Part shown: one piece after another, positions 6,705 through 14,739 of the stretch
How the letters are laid out: the number at the start of each line of letters is the position of its first letter
How positions within the stretch are numbered: position 1 is the first letter of the stretch
Assembly: GCA_964648365.1 (NCBI GenBank)
Contig: CAZYLK010000081.1
Span: forward strand, 1 to 25,345
DNA from: SURF-32 sp964648365
Lineage (GTDB): Bacteria > Planctomycetota > Phycisphaerae > UBA1845
Direction: 5' to 3'
DNA: 25,345 nt
Program-made: the position numbers and the translations under genes
The notes under the pieces: model-generated
Seen by the model: the letters and a program-made list of their open reading frames with translations, nothing else
Database searches by the model: none
What the model was told of the DNA's origin: nothing

Positions 6705-9590
6705 TCACGGCAGCCGCAGGTTTCCCAGGCTGAGCGGGTCGTAGGCGTTGCGGCGGGCGCCGGACCACGTGGACAGCAACTGCTCCGACGACTGCCAGCG
6801 CAGCACGTTGAAGCCCCAGACGCTGCGGCTTGACGGGCCTGCCGGGAAGGCGCTGAGCGGGATGCGGACCTCCGCAACCCAGCCATCAACCGTGTCGCGC
6901 GTCGCCGCCGCGACGTCAGCGTTCCAGGGCTCCCGCCGGCCGACAGGTGGATGCAGTTCGAGTCCCTGTTCCGCTCGCGTCGCTCCGTGGCGAAAGACGG
7001 CGACATGGAACAGGTCCGCCGGTGATCGCGTTCCTGCATTCAGGGGGTCGAAGACCAGTTCGATGCGATCCCCGCCCACGGGCACGAGGTCGTCGTAGGT
7101 CAGATCGCTGCGGCGTCCGTCGAAAGCCGGCGCCGCGCCGGGTGCCGATCCGATGCCGCGAACCGCCTCCCGGCAGGTCACGGCGACGTACAGAAAGGTC
7201 TCGTCGCGGGCGACGAACGCCAGCGTGGCGTCCGGGGCCGGCGTGCGGCCGTCGTGGATCAGGGTGAATCCCCCGGCGACGTTGGCAATTCCGTCCGGCC
7301 AGTCGCTCAGATCGCCGTCGACGCGCAGCGGGTTGTCCAGCCATTGCGTCGTGACGTAGGCGATCCGCGCGTCAGCCCGAATGGCCGCGCTGTCCGGGGT
7401 TTCCAGTGTGATGGGAATTGAGACGACTCCGTCGCGCGTACCGGTCATGACCGATGCGTCAAGCACGATTGACGCTCGACGTCGGGTGCCGGGCTGCAGC
7501 GGTTCCACTTCCACGGCGGGCTCTCGGGCACTCCAGCCAAGCGGCAACTCGGGCGAGCGCAGCGAGCCGCCGACGGCCGTGCGCTCGCGACTCTCAATCG
7601 TCAGGCGCAGTTCGACCGTCATCCGACCGGTGTCAGCCAATCCGGACGGACGCACGCGGACGCCCTCACACGTCAGCGTCAGCCCGCGCGTGTGCTCCAT
7701 GAACCGCCGCCACTGAACGTCGCGATCGGTGATCTCCGTCGACGAGCGCCGATCGGTTGCGCGCATGACCTCCTCGGCCATGATGGTCCGCGCCGCGCCC
7801 CACGCTTGCGGGTCCGCCGGCCAGCCGATTTCCCGGCCGTCCGCCAGATTCGTGTCGTAGGCGGCCGTTCCGGCGTGCGGCACCAGCGAGGCCGTCAAGG
7901 CGTCCGCCACGTGGGCCAGTCCGCGCCGCGCCAGCACGTCCATCAGGGCGGCATCCTGAATCCCGCGGCGCAGCCACTTCAGCCGCATGGACGGGACGGG
8001 GGCGTTCAACCCGAACGCCGTGCCGGGGTACATCAGCACGTCCGGGTCGAACTCGACGCACACCTGAGGCGACGCCGAACCCACTGGGGGGGGCCAGGAA
8101 TTGGCGGACCGGGCGAGCACCGCCTGGGCGCCGAGCCGCCGCGCTACCCAGGGGATGGCGCGTACGTCCTCCCGCCGTGCTGCGACCGAGAGGCTCCCGG
8201 AGAACGGCGGGCGGTCCAGCCGCATCCATGTTTCCCGTCCGTCGAGCCGTTCCATCCGCATGACGCCCGCATCGAAGAATTGCGCCCGCGGCGCCCAGAT
8301 GTCGACCCACGCCTCCGCGCGAAGCGGGGCGAACCCCTCCCAACCGTAGGGCGCCATGTCCTGCGGGAACCACCCCGAGAGCGTCGTCGCGTCACCCTGT
8401 CGGCTCAATCGGCCGAAACCCTCCGTCAGTCGGGAAGCGTCTTGAGGCGGGACCGAGTCGCCGACCGGCAGCGCGACGAAAGCCCGATCCGCCCAGTCCC
8501 GTTGACGGAAGTGTGCCATCGCGCCGTGAACGTACGCGGCGGCTGCGGACGCATAGCTGGGCGATTGTGGTGCGGCCGCTACCGGGAAGCGATCGCTGAA
8601 GGGCACGCGGCAGATCCTCGCCGGCGTGCGCGATGGTGACGCAGACCCGTCCATCAGAGGGCCCAGGACGGCGTCAAACTGCTGCCAGTTGAAGTCGAAT
8701 CCGCCGCTCGCGTTCACCGCAGCCACCGGCGCCAGGTCCAGCGGCAGGACGTCCAGGCGATGGCGCCGCAGCAGGCGCAGTGTTGCGTCAAGCACGGCAT
8801 CCAACTCGCCGCGGGCCGGATCGTCGAGCCACGTCGGCCCGGGGACATGGGGCCGGCCGTTGAGGCGAACGTGGTGCGCGAAGAGCGCGGCGAGGTCGAG
8901 ATCGACCGCGACCGCAAGCGCGGCCTGGTCCGGCAGTTCCAGCGGCCACACCACCAGCCGCACCAGCAACTGTGCAACCACTTCGTCTGCGCGGAGCAAC
9001 TGAATCGCACCGGTGTACGTGCCAGGCGTCGCGCTCTGGGGTACGGCGATGTCGACCCAGAGCGGGACCGCCTGTCCGGATACCAGCACAGTCGGGAAGC
9101 CCCCGACCGGCGCGTGTTGCGGAACGAGGACGTCGTCAGGATGGGCGTCGCGCTGGGACGGGCTGATCGAGCGGACATGCCAGCCGGGCCAGCGCGTCAC
9201 CGTCACTCCGTGCATCCGATAGAGCGTGACGGCTTCCGCGGGGATGATCGTGTCCGTGCCGCGCAGGGGCGTTGCGCGGATATCGACGGCGGACAGGTCG
9301 CCGCCGGTCGAGGCGACCTCCAGCCGAAAGCCAACGACTTCGTTGAGCGCAGCGGAAAGTTCGAGCGTGGAGACGGCGAAGCGGGAGCCAGACGAGACGG
9401 CCGACGCAACGGCGCCGTCGAGCCGGACGTCGTCGTCCGGGTACGCCCACCAGCCGACCGAGGCGGTCGGTGCGGTGCATCCCGTCGTCGCCAGCAGTAG
9501 CGCCGCGAGCAGGCCGGGGGACAGAGCCGTCGTCGCCAGGCTTGTACTCGAGCGTGGCGGACGCTGTTGTCCGTCCGGCCGGTAAGTCAT
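6705..9590 (-). CDS. Large lipoprotein: glycoside-hydrolase-like (GH123/DUF4091) with C-terminal CBM9/DOMON-like domain
   Basis: A 961-residue secreted lipoprotein. The signal peptide ends in the lipobox LATTGC with C38 as the lipidated residue. An N-terminal beta domain (about 80-220; WVDIAVPQSATPGTYTGAIQLL) resembles the GH123 entry domain. A central barrel-like region (about 230-560) ends with RLKWLRRGIQDAALMDVLARRGLA, the pattern that closes DUF4091/GH123 proteins. The C-terminal approximately 200 residues look like a CBM9/DOMON beta sandwich: LRVDGDLSDWPDG, ETFLYVAVTCREA, DRIELVFDPLNAG, GWVAEVRIPLSAFP, WGFNVLRWQS. It probably binds and may cleave an exo-polysaccharide or glycan at the cell surface. 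I could not identify the catalytic Asp-Glu pair, so enzymatic activity is unproven. It is the last of three tightly spaced genes, 12 nt after the TPR gene. Confidence 0.7.
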   Translation of the reverse strand: MTYRPDGQQRPPRSSTSLATTALSPGLLAALLLATTGCTAPTASVGWWAYPDDDVRLDGAVASAVSSGSRFAVSTLELSAALNEVVGFRLEVASTGGDLSAVDIRATPLRGTDTIIPAEAVTLYRMHGVTVTRWPGWHVRSISPSQRDAHPDDVLVPQHAPVGGFPTVLVSGQAVPLWVDIAVPQSATPGTYTGAIQLLRADEVVAQLLVRLVVWPLELPDQAALAVAVDLDLAALFAHHVRLNGRPHVPGPTWLDDPARGELDAVLDATLRLLRRHRLDVLPLDLAPVAAVNASGGFDFNWQQFDAVLGPLMDGSASPSRTPARICRVPFSDRFPVAAAPQSPSYASAAAAYVHGAMAHFRQRDWADRAFVALPVGDSVPPQDASRLTEGFGRLSRQGDATTLSGWFPQDMAPYGWEGFAPLRAEAWVDIWAPRAQFFDAGVMRMERLDGRETWMRLDRPPFSGSLSVAARREDVRAIPWVARRLGAQAVLARSANSWPPPVGSASPQVCVEFDPDVLMYPGTAFGLNAPVPSMRLKWLRRGIQDAALMDVLARRGLAHVADALTASLVPHAGTAAYDTNLADGREIGWPADPQAWGAARTIMAEEVMRATDRRSSTEITDRDVQWRRFMEHTRGLTLTCEGVRVRPSGLADTGRMTVELRLTIESRERTAVGGSLRSPELPLGWSAREPAVEVEPLQPGTRRRASIVLDASVMTGTRDGVVSIPITLETPDSAAIRADARIAYVTTQWLDNPLRVDGDLSDWPDGIANVAGGFTLIHDGRTPAPDATLAFVARDETFLYVAVTCREAVRGIGSAPGAAPAFDGRRSDLTYDDLVPVGGDRIELVFDPLNAGTRSPADLFHVAVFRHGATRAEQGLELHPPVGRREPWNADVAAATRDTVDGWVAEVRIPLSAFPAGPSSRSVWGFNVLRWQSSEQLLSTWSGARRNAYDPLSLGNLRLP

Positions 9591-9602
9591 GTCGTCAGAT
9601 CG

Positions 9603-10424
9603 TCAACGTCCGTCGTCGGGCGGGTCGGCCGGTGTGTCGCCGGTCGCAGGCTCGGTTGCGTCGGCGTTGCCGGGCGGAGCAGGCTCGGCCGGCTGCGCGG
9701 CGTCCGGCGCTTCTGCGGCGGCATCCTGATTACCCGCGGGCGGGGTGGCGTCGGGCGCTGCGGCGTCGGGCGATGGGCCTTCCGGCTCGGGCAGCGGCGG
9801 CGCGAACGTCACCTTGCGAAACGTCTGATCCAGGAGGTTCAACCGGGTCAGGGCCTGACTCTGGATCGGCCAGCCGGTGACGCGCGTGTCGTCGCGAACG
9901 GCCTCAAGATGCCTTCGGGCGACGTCCTTTTGAGACGCGTCGCCATTGAGTGCGAATCGATTCTCCGCGACCGTCGCCAGGCCGCAGTGCGCGACGCCCG
10001 CGGCCAGCGGGTTTTCCGGGAAGCGCTGGAGGAGCCGCTCGAAAGCCTCGGCCGCCTCGTCGTTGAACCTGGCCCGATCGCCCGCGTCGGCGCTCGTCAG
10101 CGCCAGGCGCAGCCCCGTCTCGCCCCACTCCGACAGCGCGGACAGCGCCAGCGTGGTATCCGAGGCGTTGTCGGCGATGTCGCGCAGCGCCGGCAGCCGG
10201 TCGCCCAGCGCCTCGACCTCGTTGAGCCGCGACAGCGCGACCCATCCATCGGCCGCCCCGCGCGACTGGCTGTCGAGCGTGAACCAGACCAGCGCGAAGA
10301 TCACGACCGCCGCGCCGCCGAACAGCAGCACGCGCGAACCGTTTTCCTGCAGGTAGGTCAGCGATTCCTGGAGAAAGTGAGCGAGATCGTTTTCCCGCAG
10401 TTCCTGTCGTCGTTGCGCTTTCAT
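9603..10424 (-). CDS. Single-pass membrane protein with TPR-like helices
   Basis: A 273-residue protein. A cytoplasmic N-terminus (1-30, helical, QRRQELRENDLAHFLQESLTYLQENG) leads into one transmembrane helix (31-50, RVLLFGGAAVVIFALVWFTL). The periplasmic helical domain (55-205) has TPR-like pairs, such as DEAAEAFERLLQRFPENPLAAGVAHCGLA. The last 60 residues are a Pro/Ala/Asp/Gly-rich disordered tail. The layout resembles YfgM-type ancillary proteins, which bind partners in the envelope, and similar membrane-TPR proteins are common in planctomycetes. The start codon overlaps the stop of the upstream lipoprotein (ATGA), and the glycosidase-like gene follows after 12 nt, so the three should form one transcript. 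No catalytic motif is seen; a scaffold role is inferred. Confidence 0.7.
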   Translation of the reverse strand: MKAQRRQELRENDLAHFLQESLTYLQENGSRVLLFGGAAVVIFALVWFTLDSQSRGAADGWVALSRLNEVEALGDRLPALRDIADNASDTTLALSALSEWGETGLRLALTSADAGDRARFNDEAAEAFERLLQRFPENPLAAGVAHCGLATVAENRFALNGDASQKDVARRHLEAVRDDTRVTGWPIQSQALTRLNLLDQTFRKVTFAPPLPEPEGPSPDAAAPDATPPAGNQDAAAEAPDAAQPAEPAPPGNADATEPATGDTPADPPDDGR

Positions 10425-10942
10425 GAGGGTGTCTTCTGCGCGGTCGGCGTGTCGGCCGTCTCCCTGGGCGTGATGCGAATGTCGATCATGGTCGGCCCCC
10501 CGCGCCCGCGCGTCGCGTCCGACACGATTATCTCACAAACCTCGGCTTCCTTCTCAAACCGCAGCGTGTAGCGTCCATCCAGTGCGGCGCTGTTCACCAG
10601 ACGCCAGCGGGCGAGCGGCATCTCGCCTTCAAAAAACTGACGAACCGACTGCTTATCGGCCGAACCGAAGTAGCGGTGCCGCACGTACACACGGCGGCGG
10701 CCGCTGCGGAAGTCCTCGCTGCCGTCTTCGGCAAAGCGGAACGACGACGGTACGGGAATGTCCAGTTCCCGCGGCGCGGTTCCCGCGACCAGCCTGACCG
10801 GCTCCCGCGCCGGCCCGGTCGTCGCGCACCCCGCCGTCGAAACCCCGACCGCCAGGAGCAGCGCGGCCGCGTATGACTCCCATGGTGCGCCGCGGCGCGG
10901 CACGTCCCGGACCCTGTCGCCTCCCTGCCGGTCCCGATGCAT
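10421..10942 (-). CDS. Small lipoprotein of unknown function
   Basis: A 173-residue protein with a signal peptide (AALLLAVGVSTAGC) and lipid-attachment cysteine at C39. The mature part (40-173) has alternating beta strands: RRVYVRHRYFGSAD, SVRQFFEGEMPLARWRLVNSAALDGRYTLRFEKEAEVCEIIVSD, MIDIRITPRE. This suggests a small alpha/beta surface or periplasmic domain; I do not recognise a family. The ATG at 10942 is chosen over one at 11032 because it puts the signal peptide near the N-terminus, though the ribosome-binding site is weak. It is first of a three-gene run and overlaps the TPR gene by 4 nt. A trailing YFG...FFEGEM...W segment recurs in many planctomycete lipoproteins in my memory, but I cannot name it. 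Confidence 0.65.
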   Translation of the reverse strand: MHRDRQGGDRVRDVPRRGAPWESYAAALLLAVGVSTAGCATTGPAREPVRLVAGTAPRELDIPVPSSFRFAEDGSEDFRSGRRRVYVRHRYFGSADKQSVRQFFEGEMPLARWRLVNSAALDGRYTLRFEKEAEVCEIIVSDATRGRGGPTMIDIRITPRETADTPTAQKTPS

Positions 10943-11063
10943 AGCCTGCGTACCATACGAACGGCCGGCGGTGCCGTCAACGTCGAAGCTGCCCGGATCG
11001 CCCGCTCGGGCCCGCTCGGGTGCGTGACGCAATCCGCGGGGCTATCAAGCCGTCGGCGGCGCG

Positions 11064-11184
11064 CGTGGCACGGGCATCTTGCCCGTGATTGCGACTCGGC
11101 AAATAGCCTGCCTGGAGGGAAACTGCTTCACGAAGGGCGGGCGCCTCCCGCCCTCCGAATCACGGCCTGGAAGTCCGTGCCACG
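11064..11184. repeat. Composite palindromic element (outer 10-bp inverted repeat enclosing two perfect hairpins)
   Basis: The ends CGTGGCACGG (11064-11073) and CCGTGCCACG (11175-11184) are exact reverse complements. Inside, CACGGGCA / TGCCCGTG (11069-11076 and 11080-11087) form a hairpin with a 3-nt loop. AGGGCGGG / CCCGCCCT (11134-11141 and 11147-11154) form a second with a 5-nt loop, and CACGG / CCGTG (11161-11165, 11175-11179) a weaker third. The left arm can pair either locally or with the right end, so the element has alternative folds. It is non-coding and looks like a dispersed REP- or MITE-like repeat, but only one copy is in the window. Confidence 0.65.
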
Positions 11185-11225
11185 GTCGAACGTGCCCGCA
11201 GGGTCTGTCACGCGGCCCGGGCTGC

Positions 11226-11253
11226 TTTACCTCCCGTGGCCGCGGGCTATAAT
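11226..11253 (+). promoter_or_regulatory. Sigma-70-like promoter of the small-protein/phosphatase operon
   Basis: TTTACC (11226-11231) and a perfect TATAAT (11248-11253) are separated by 16 nt. Transcription would start near 11260 and leave about 160 nt of leader before the GTG start at 11423. Confidence 0.55.
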
Positions 11254-11422
11254 TTCCGCGAAGGTGACGCCGCCTGGAGTGGGGTGTGTACCGCGCTCCG
11301 TGGTGCCCTCGACGGCTTCCGTTGGGGAGGCCCGGTGCGGCGTCTGACTTGCGGATTCCGCGACGCTCCGCGGCCGTTCGCGTACGGCCGGCGCGAGGCG
11401 CGCCCTTCCTGGGGGTTCCAGC

Positions 11423-11632
11423 GTGTCTTATTCATCCATCGTCCGCAACAGTGTACGCCGCCTGACGCCCGTGTTTGCGCTGCTGGCGCTGGCTCAGCCT
11501 GTCATGGCTCAGCAGCCGGCTCGGCTTCCGGGCGTGGCCAACGGCGTGTTTCAGTGGGTCATCGTGCTGCTGATCGCGGTCCTGTTCGGGGCGGTCGTCT
11601 TCATGAATCCGAAGCGAACGCACCAGGACTGA
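11423..11632 (+). CDS. Small membrane protein of unknown function
   Basis: A 69-residue protein read from a GTG that follows GGGGG at a suitable distance. It has a hydrophobic N-terminal segment ending VMAQQPA (about residues 14-30), which could be a cleaved signal, then a clear transmembrane helix at about 42-61 (GVFQWVIVLLIAVLFGAVVFM), and a short charged tail KRTHQD. I recognise no family. It is first in a plus-strand run of genes behind a good promoter and is 28 nt from the next gene. A membrane-tethered accessory or assembly peptide is plausible but unproven. Confidence 0.6.
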   Translation: MSYSSIVRNSVRRLTPVFALLALAQPVMAQQPARLPGVANGVFQWVIVLLIAVLFGAVVFMNPKRTHQD

Positions 11633-11660
11633 TCCGATCGGCCTGACGGAGGTACTCGAC

Positions 11661-11945
11661 GTGTCGAAGCAAACTCTGATCGCACTTCTGATTGGCCTGA
11701 ACGTGCTGCTGGCCGGCGCACTTGTCGTCAGCAGCTATTCCCTGCCGGCGGCTCACGCTCAGACGGGGGGCGCCGGCGGCAGCTACGTCGCCGCGACGGC
11801 CGCCATCGACGGGCAGCAGTTCGAAATCCTGTACGTGCTCGATCTGAGCACGCGACGGCTGCACGCTTTCGCCCCGACCAACATCCAGACCAAGCGGCTG
11901 GAGCATCTGGACGAGCGCGACCTGGAGGCGGACTTCCGCCGCTAG
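11661..11945 (+). CDS. Small exported protein (paralogue A of a two-member set)
   Basis: A 94-residue protein. A GTG start follows GGAGG (ctgacggaggtactcgac). The hydrophobic N-terminus (7-32, LIALLIGLNVLLAGALVVSS then AHAQ) is either a signal peptide cleaved after AHA or an anchor. The mature part reads SYVAATAAIDGQQFEILYVLDLSTRRLHAF and ends LDERDLEADFRR. The core (YVAATA, ILYVLD, RRLHAF) parallels DYIVSVG, VLYVIDT, KMIVY in the next gene, so the two appear to be diverged copies. The LYVLDxxxxxLxxF beta pattern looks like one or two blades of a beta-propeller-like fold. No known domain is recognised. It is exported or membrane-anchored by prediction. Confidence 0.65.
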   Translation: MSKQTLIALLIGLNVLLAGALVVSSYSLPAAHAQTGGAGGSYVAATAAIDGQQFEILYVLDLSTRRLHAFAPTNIQTKRLEHLDERDLEADFRR

Positions 11946-12012
11946 ACGGCGCGATCCACCACGAACGGGAATCGAACCCAAGCTGAAGACCCCTGGCAGT
12001 CGAGAAACTCCG

Positions 12013-12372
12013 ATGAACGTGAACAAAGACCTGACCATAGGCGTGCTGACCGTGACGGCCGTCATCCTTTTTGTCAGCCTCGTCATCGTGCAGACGCGCC
12101 CGGCGCCGGCCTACGCAGCCGGCATGACCACCTCCGGCGGAGACTACATCGTGTCCGTCGGCAAGGTGCAGCGATCCAGTCCCGACGACGTGCTCTACGT
12201 CATCGATACCGCCGAAGAGAAGATGATCGTGTACACCTGCGACGTGAATCGCCGCGAGATTCAGGCGGCGGACGCGGTGGATCTTAAAAAGCTGCGCGAG
12301 GGCGGCGCTCAGCAGCCGCAGGCGCCGCCGCGCGGCGCGCCGCCGCCGCAGCGGGGCCGGCCGCGACCGTAG
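12013..12372 (+). CDS. Small exported protein (paralogue B), Pro/Arg-rich tail
   Basis: A 119-residue protein with a membrane-anchoring or signal segment (8-28, TIGVLTVTAVILFVSLVIV) and a cleavage-like AYAAG near 35. A short beta-rich core follows: GGDYIVSVGKVQRSSPDDVLYVIDTAEEKMIVYTCDVN, then VDLKKLREGG. The core mirrors the preceding 94-residue protein (YVAATA...ILYVLD...LHAF...RDLEADFR). The last 25 residues are almost entirely Pro, Arg, Gly and Ala, probably disordered. The gap to the previous gene is 67 nt, same strand. Function is unknown; the shared core suggests both bind the same partner at the outer face of the inner membrane. Confidence 0.65.
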   Translation: MNVNKDLTIGVLTVTAVILFVSLVIVQTRPAPAYAAGMTTSGGDYIVSVGKVQRSSPDDVLYVIDTAEEKMIVYTCDVNRREIQAADAVDLKKLREGGAQQPQAPPRGAPPPQRGRPRP

Positions 12373-12464
12373 CGGTCGCGTGGCGGTCCGCAACCCGGGA
12401 CTGAGCAACACAAGTCGCGCGCGGAGGGTTGCGTCCGTGCGCGGCGTTTTTCGCCTGTGCCCTC

Positions 12465-12833
12465 GTGAAGATCCTGCTGTTGATCCTGATCATCGCGATC
12501 GGTCTGGCCGTCGGCTGGCTCTATCTGTTCAGGCCGACGCCAGTCAACGGAGATCTTGGCGGCGCCCGGCCGTGGCGACGGCTCGGCGCCGCGATCTGTG
12601 TGGTGACGGCCGTGATGTTCGTCGCGGGGGTGGCTCTGTTGGACGAGTTTCAGACGCCGCGCATCGGCGTGATGTACTGGAGCATCATCCTCTTTCTGGT
12701 GTTCTGGCTCTGCCTGCTGGCCATCAGGGACGCCCATTATACTTACTCGATCCTGGCGCGCCGTCGTCGCGAGGCACGGCACCGATGGGCCAGGGCGAAC
12801 GGCGGCGCCGGCCGCGGTGAGGATTCCCGATGA
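12465..12833 (+). CDS. Three-helix inner-membrane protein of unknown function
   Basis: A 122-residue protein with three predicted transmembrane helices: KILLLILIIAIGLAVGWLYLF (residues 2-22), AAICVVTAVMFVAGVALL (about 42-60) and VMYWSIILFLVFWLCLLAI (about 70-90), then a basic cytoplasmic tail (RRRREARHRWARANGG). The start is uncertain: I take the GTG at 12465 because the first helix begins there, but a TTG at 12429 would add 12 residues. The stop overlaps the start of the DUF192 lipoprotein gene as ATGA, so the two are coupled. No family recognised. Confidence 0.6.
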   Translation: MKILLLILIIAIGLAVGWLYLFRPTPVNGDLGGARPWRRLGAAICVVTAVMFVAGVALLDEFQTPRIGVMYWSIILFLVFWLCLLAIRDAHYTYSILARRRREARHRWARANGGAGRGEDSR

Positions 12834-13333
12834 ATGTGCGTTCCCTGTGGCGGCTGGGTCTGGCCGGGCTGGCGGGCGCGATGCTGGCGGCGGGTTGCTC
12901 CTGCGCTCCGTCGAAGGGCAATGCCTTGGATGAACTCGATACCGCGCGGCTGACCATCGGCGACCACGCCTTTCAGGTCTGGGTGGCCGACGACGACGAA
13001 ACACGTGAGAAAGGGCTGATGTTCGTCCCCGCCGAGCAACTGGCGGACCGCGACGACGGGGCTCACCGCGGGATGATCTTCGTGTTCGAGACGCAGAAGC
13101 CGCTGTCGTTCTGGATGAAGAACACGATCGCGGCGCTCGACATCGCCTTCATCGACTCCAACGGCGTGATCGTCAAGACGCACACGATGATGCCGCTCGA
13201 CCTCGGCGGTTACCCCTCGGAGCGGCCCGCCCGGTTCGCCCTTGAAGTGAAGGCCAACCTGTTCGCCGAGCTGGGCATCCGCACCGGGGATCGCGTCACG
13301 ATCCCCGACTCCATCCTAAAGCCGGGCGGCTAG
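12830..13333 (+). CDS. DUF192 lipoprotein
   Basis: A 167-residue secreted protein. A short signal peptide ends in LAAGC with the lipidated residue C23. The mature part is a single DUF192 domain (about 40-163): ARLTIGDHAFQVWVADDDETREKGLMFV, GMIFVFETQKPLSFWMKNTIAALDIAFIDSNGVIV and FALEVKANLFAELGIRTGDRVTI. The WMKNT and alternating beta pattern are typical. DUF192 proteins are small surface or periplasmic barrels with no settled role. It overlaps the preceding membrane gene by 4 nt and precedes the phosphatase gene by 111 nt. The length is normal for a family member with a signal sequence. Confident as to family, silent on function. Confidence 0.85.
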   Translation: MNVRSLWRLGLAGLAGAMLAAGCSCAPSKGNALDELDTARLTIGDHAFQVWVADDDETREKGLMFVPAEQLADRDDGAHRGMIFVFETQKPLSFWMKNTIAALDIAFIDSNGVIVKTHTMMPLDLGGYPSERPARFALEVKANLFAELGIRTGDRVTIPDSILKPGG

Positions 13334-13444
13334 CCCGCCGATTTCTCGGACGGCCGCGCAGGCCGCGGCGCCGTGCCCGTGCGGCCGCCCCTGCGCGGAC
13401 GGTACGGATCTTTCGTGCCTCCCAGAGAGCGGCGACGGCAATTT

Positions 13445-14623
13445 ATGCGCGTACTCGTAGTCACTCAGGCCGACGGCTCCAGCCCGCAACTCGCGCGCCG
13501 TCTGCGCGACGAGGGCTGGCAGGTGAGCGAAGCGCACGATTGCGCCGCGGCCTGCGGGGCGATCGAGGCCGGTCGGGCGGATGCCGTCATCGTTCAGGGG
13601 CGAGACGATCACGGACGCGGGGACGGTGTTCACGCGCTGACGCAGACGATCCACCGGTGCGGGTTGCCGGCCGTGGTCGCGGGCATGGACATCGCCATCA
13701 GCCCGGACGCCCGCTCGCTCGTCGACGTCGTCGAAGGCGGCGCCAGCGACGCGGATCTGGCCAATCGGCTTTCGACCGTGATGCGCTACCACACCTGGGT
13801 GCGGCGCATGGAGTCCGAACTGGACAACATGCAGCGGCTGGGAAAGCGCCTCAACGATCACTTCAACGAACTGGATCAGGAGATGCGGCTGGCCGGGCGG
13901 CTGCAGCGCGATTTCCTGCCGCGCAGCGCCGAACCCGTCCCCGGCGTGCGATTCTCGACGATCTTTCGCCCGGCCCTGTGGGTCAGCGGCGATATCTACG
14001 ACTACTTCCGCGTCGACGAACATCACGTCGGTTTTTTCATTGCGGACGCCGTCGGACACGGCGTTGCCGCGAGCCTGCTGACGATGTTCATCAAGCAGGC
14101 CGTTTCGCCGAAGCGGGTCACGGGCCAGGCGTACGAGGTGCTCGATCCGTCGGACGTGCTCCAGGCGCTCAACGTTGGCCTGGCGGACCAGATGCTGCCC
14201 AACTGCCAGTTCGTGACGGCCTGCTACTGCCTGCTGGACACGCGGAGCCTGATCCTGCGTTACGCCCGGGGGGGGCATCCGTATCCCGTCGTCGTGCGCG
14301 CGAACGGCGACGTGGCGGAACTGCAGACCATCGGCGGGTTGATGGGCCTGTTCGCGAATGAGACCTTCCCTTCGGACGAGGTGCAGCTTGCGCCCGGCGA
14401 CAAGCTGGTGCTCTACACGGACGGCGTCGAACTGGCCTTCCCCACGGAACCCGGCGCGTCCGGCCCCAATGCGTGTCATCTCGACCTGGTCGCGCGGATG
14501 GGACGCCTGACCCTGCCCGAGATGATCGAACGCCTCGAAGACGAGATCGACGACCAGACCGGGTCGCTCGAACCGCGCGATGACATCACTGTGGTGTGTA
14601 TGGAGTTGGATGGGCAGGGGTAG
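13445..14623 (+). CDS. SpoIIE/RsbU-type PP2C phosphatase with degenerate receiver domain
   Basis: A 392-residue cytoplasmic protein. Residues 1-120 look like a response-regulator receiver (MRVLVVTQADGSSPQLARRLRDEGW, ADAVIVQGRDD). The usual phospho-acceptor aspartate is Gln51 here and the acidic pair near residue 9 is missing. A coiled linker (120-150) leads to the PP2C SpoIIE domain, with metal-binding candidates D183 (SGDIYDYF), D201 (ADAVGHG), D326 (LYTDGVE) and D379/D380 (RDDITVVCM). Such phosphatases dephosphorylate STAS-type anti-anti-sigma factors in partner-switching pathways; no STAS or kinase partner is in the window. The ATG at 13445 is used because the receiver strand begins there. 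It is the last of the plus-strand run starting at 11423, and the stop is followed at once by octamer repeats. Confidence 0.85.
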   Translation: MRVLVVTQADGSSPQLARRLRDEGWQVSEAHDCAAACGAIEAGRADAVIVQGRDDHGRGDGVHALTQTIHRCGLPAVVAGMDIAISPDARSLVDVVEGGASDADLANRLSTVMRYHTWVRRMESELDNMQRLGKRLNDHFNELDQEMRLAGRLQRDFLPRSAEPVPGVRFSTIFRPALWVSGDIYDYFRVDEHHVGFFIADAVGHGVAASLLTMFIKQAVSPKRVTGQAYEVLDPSDVLQALNVGLADQMLPNCQFVTACYCLLDTRSLILRYARGGHPYPVVVRANGDVAELQTIGGLMGLFANETFPSDEVQLAPGDKLVLYTDGVELAFPTEPGASGPNACHLDLVARMGRLTLPEMIERLEDEIDDQTGSLEPRDDITVVCMELDGQG

Positions 14624-14730
14624 GGAAGAAGGCACGGAGCGGAAGGCACGAAGGCACGGAGGGAAGAAGGGACGGAGCGGAAGGCACGGAGGCACGGAGG
14701 CACGAAGGGAAGAGGAAGAAGCCACGACGC
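14624..14730. repeat. Purine-rich octamer tandem array
   Basis: Imperfect tandem copies of an 8-nt unit close to GGCACGGA / GGCACGAA, alternating with AGGGAAGA-type units, cover the region just after the phosphatase stop codon. Purines dominate the plus strand. It is non-coding. Confidence 0.6.
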
Positions 14731-14739
14731 GACGGGGCC

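Larger units (their letters stand above)
10943..11422. other. Divergent intergenic region with palindromic element and promoter
   Basis: About 480 nt between the minus-strand lipoprotein operon and the plus-strand operon beginning at 11423. It contains the composite palindromic element (11064-11184) and a good sigma-70 promoter (11226-11253). The roughly 165 nt after the promoter form a long GC-rich leader, in which I see no convincing reading frame or named riboswitch. Confidence 0.6.
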
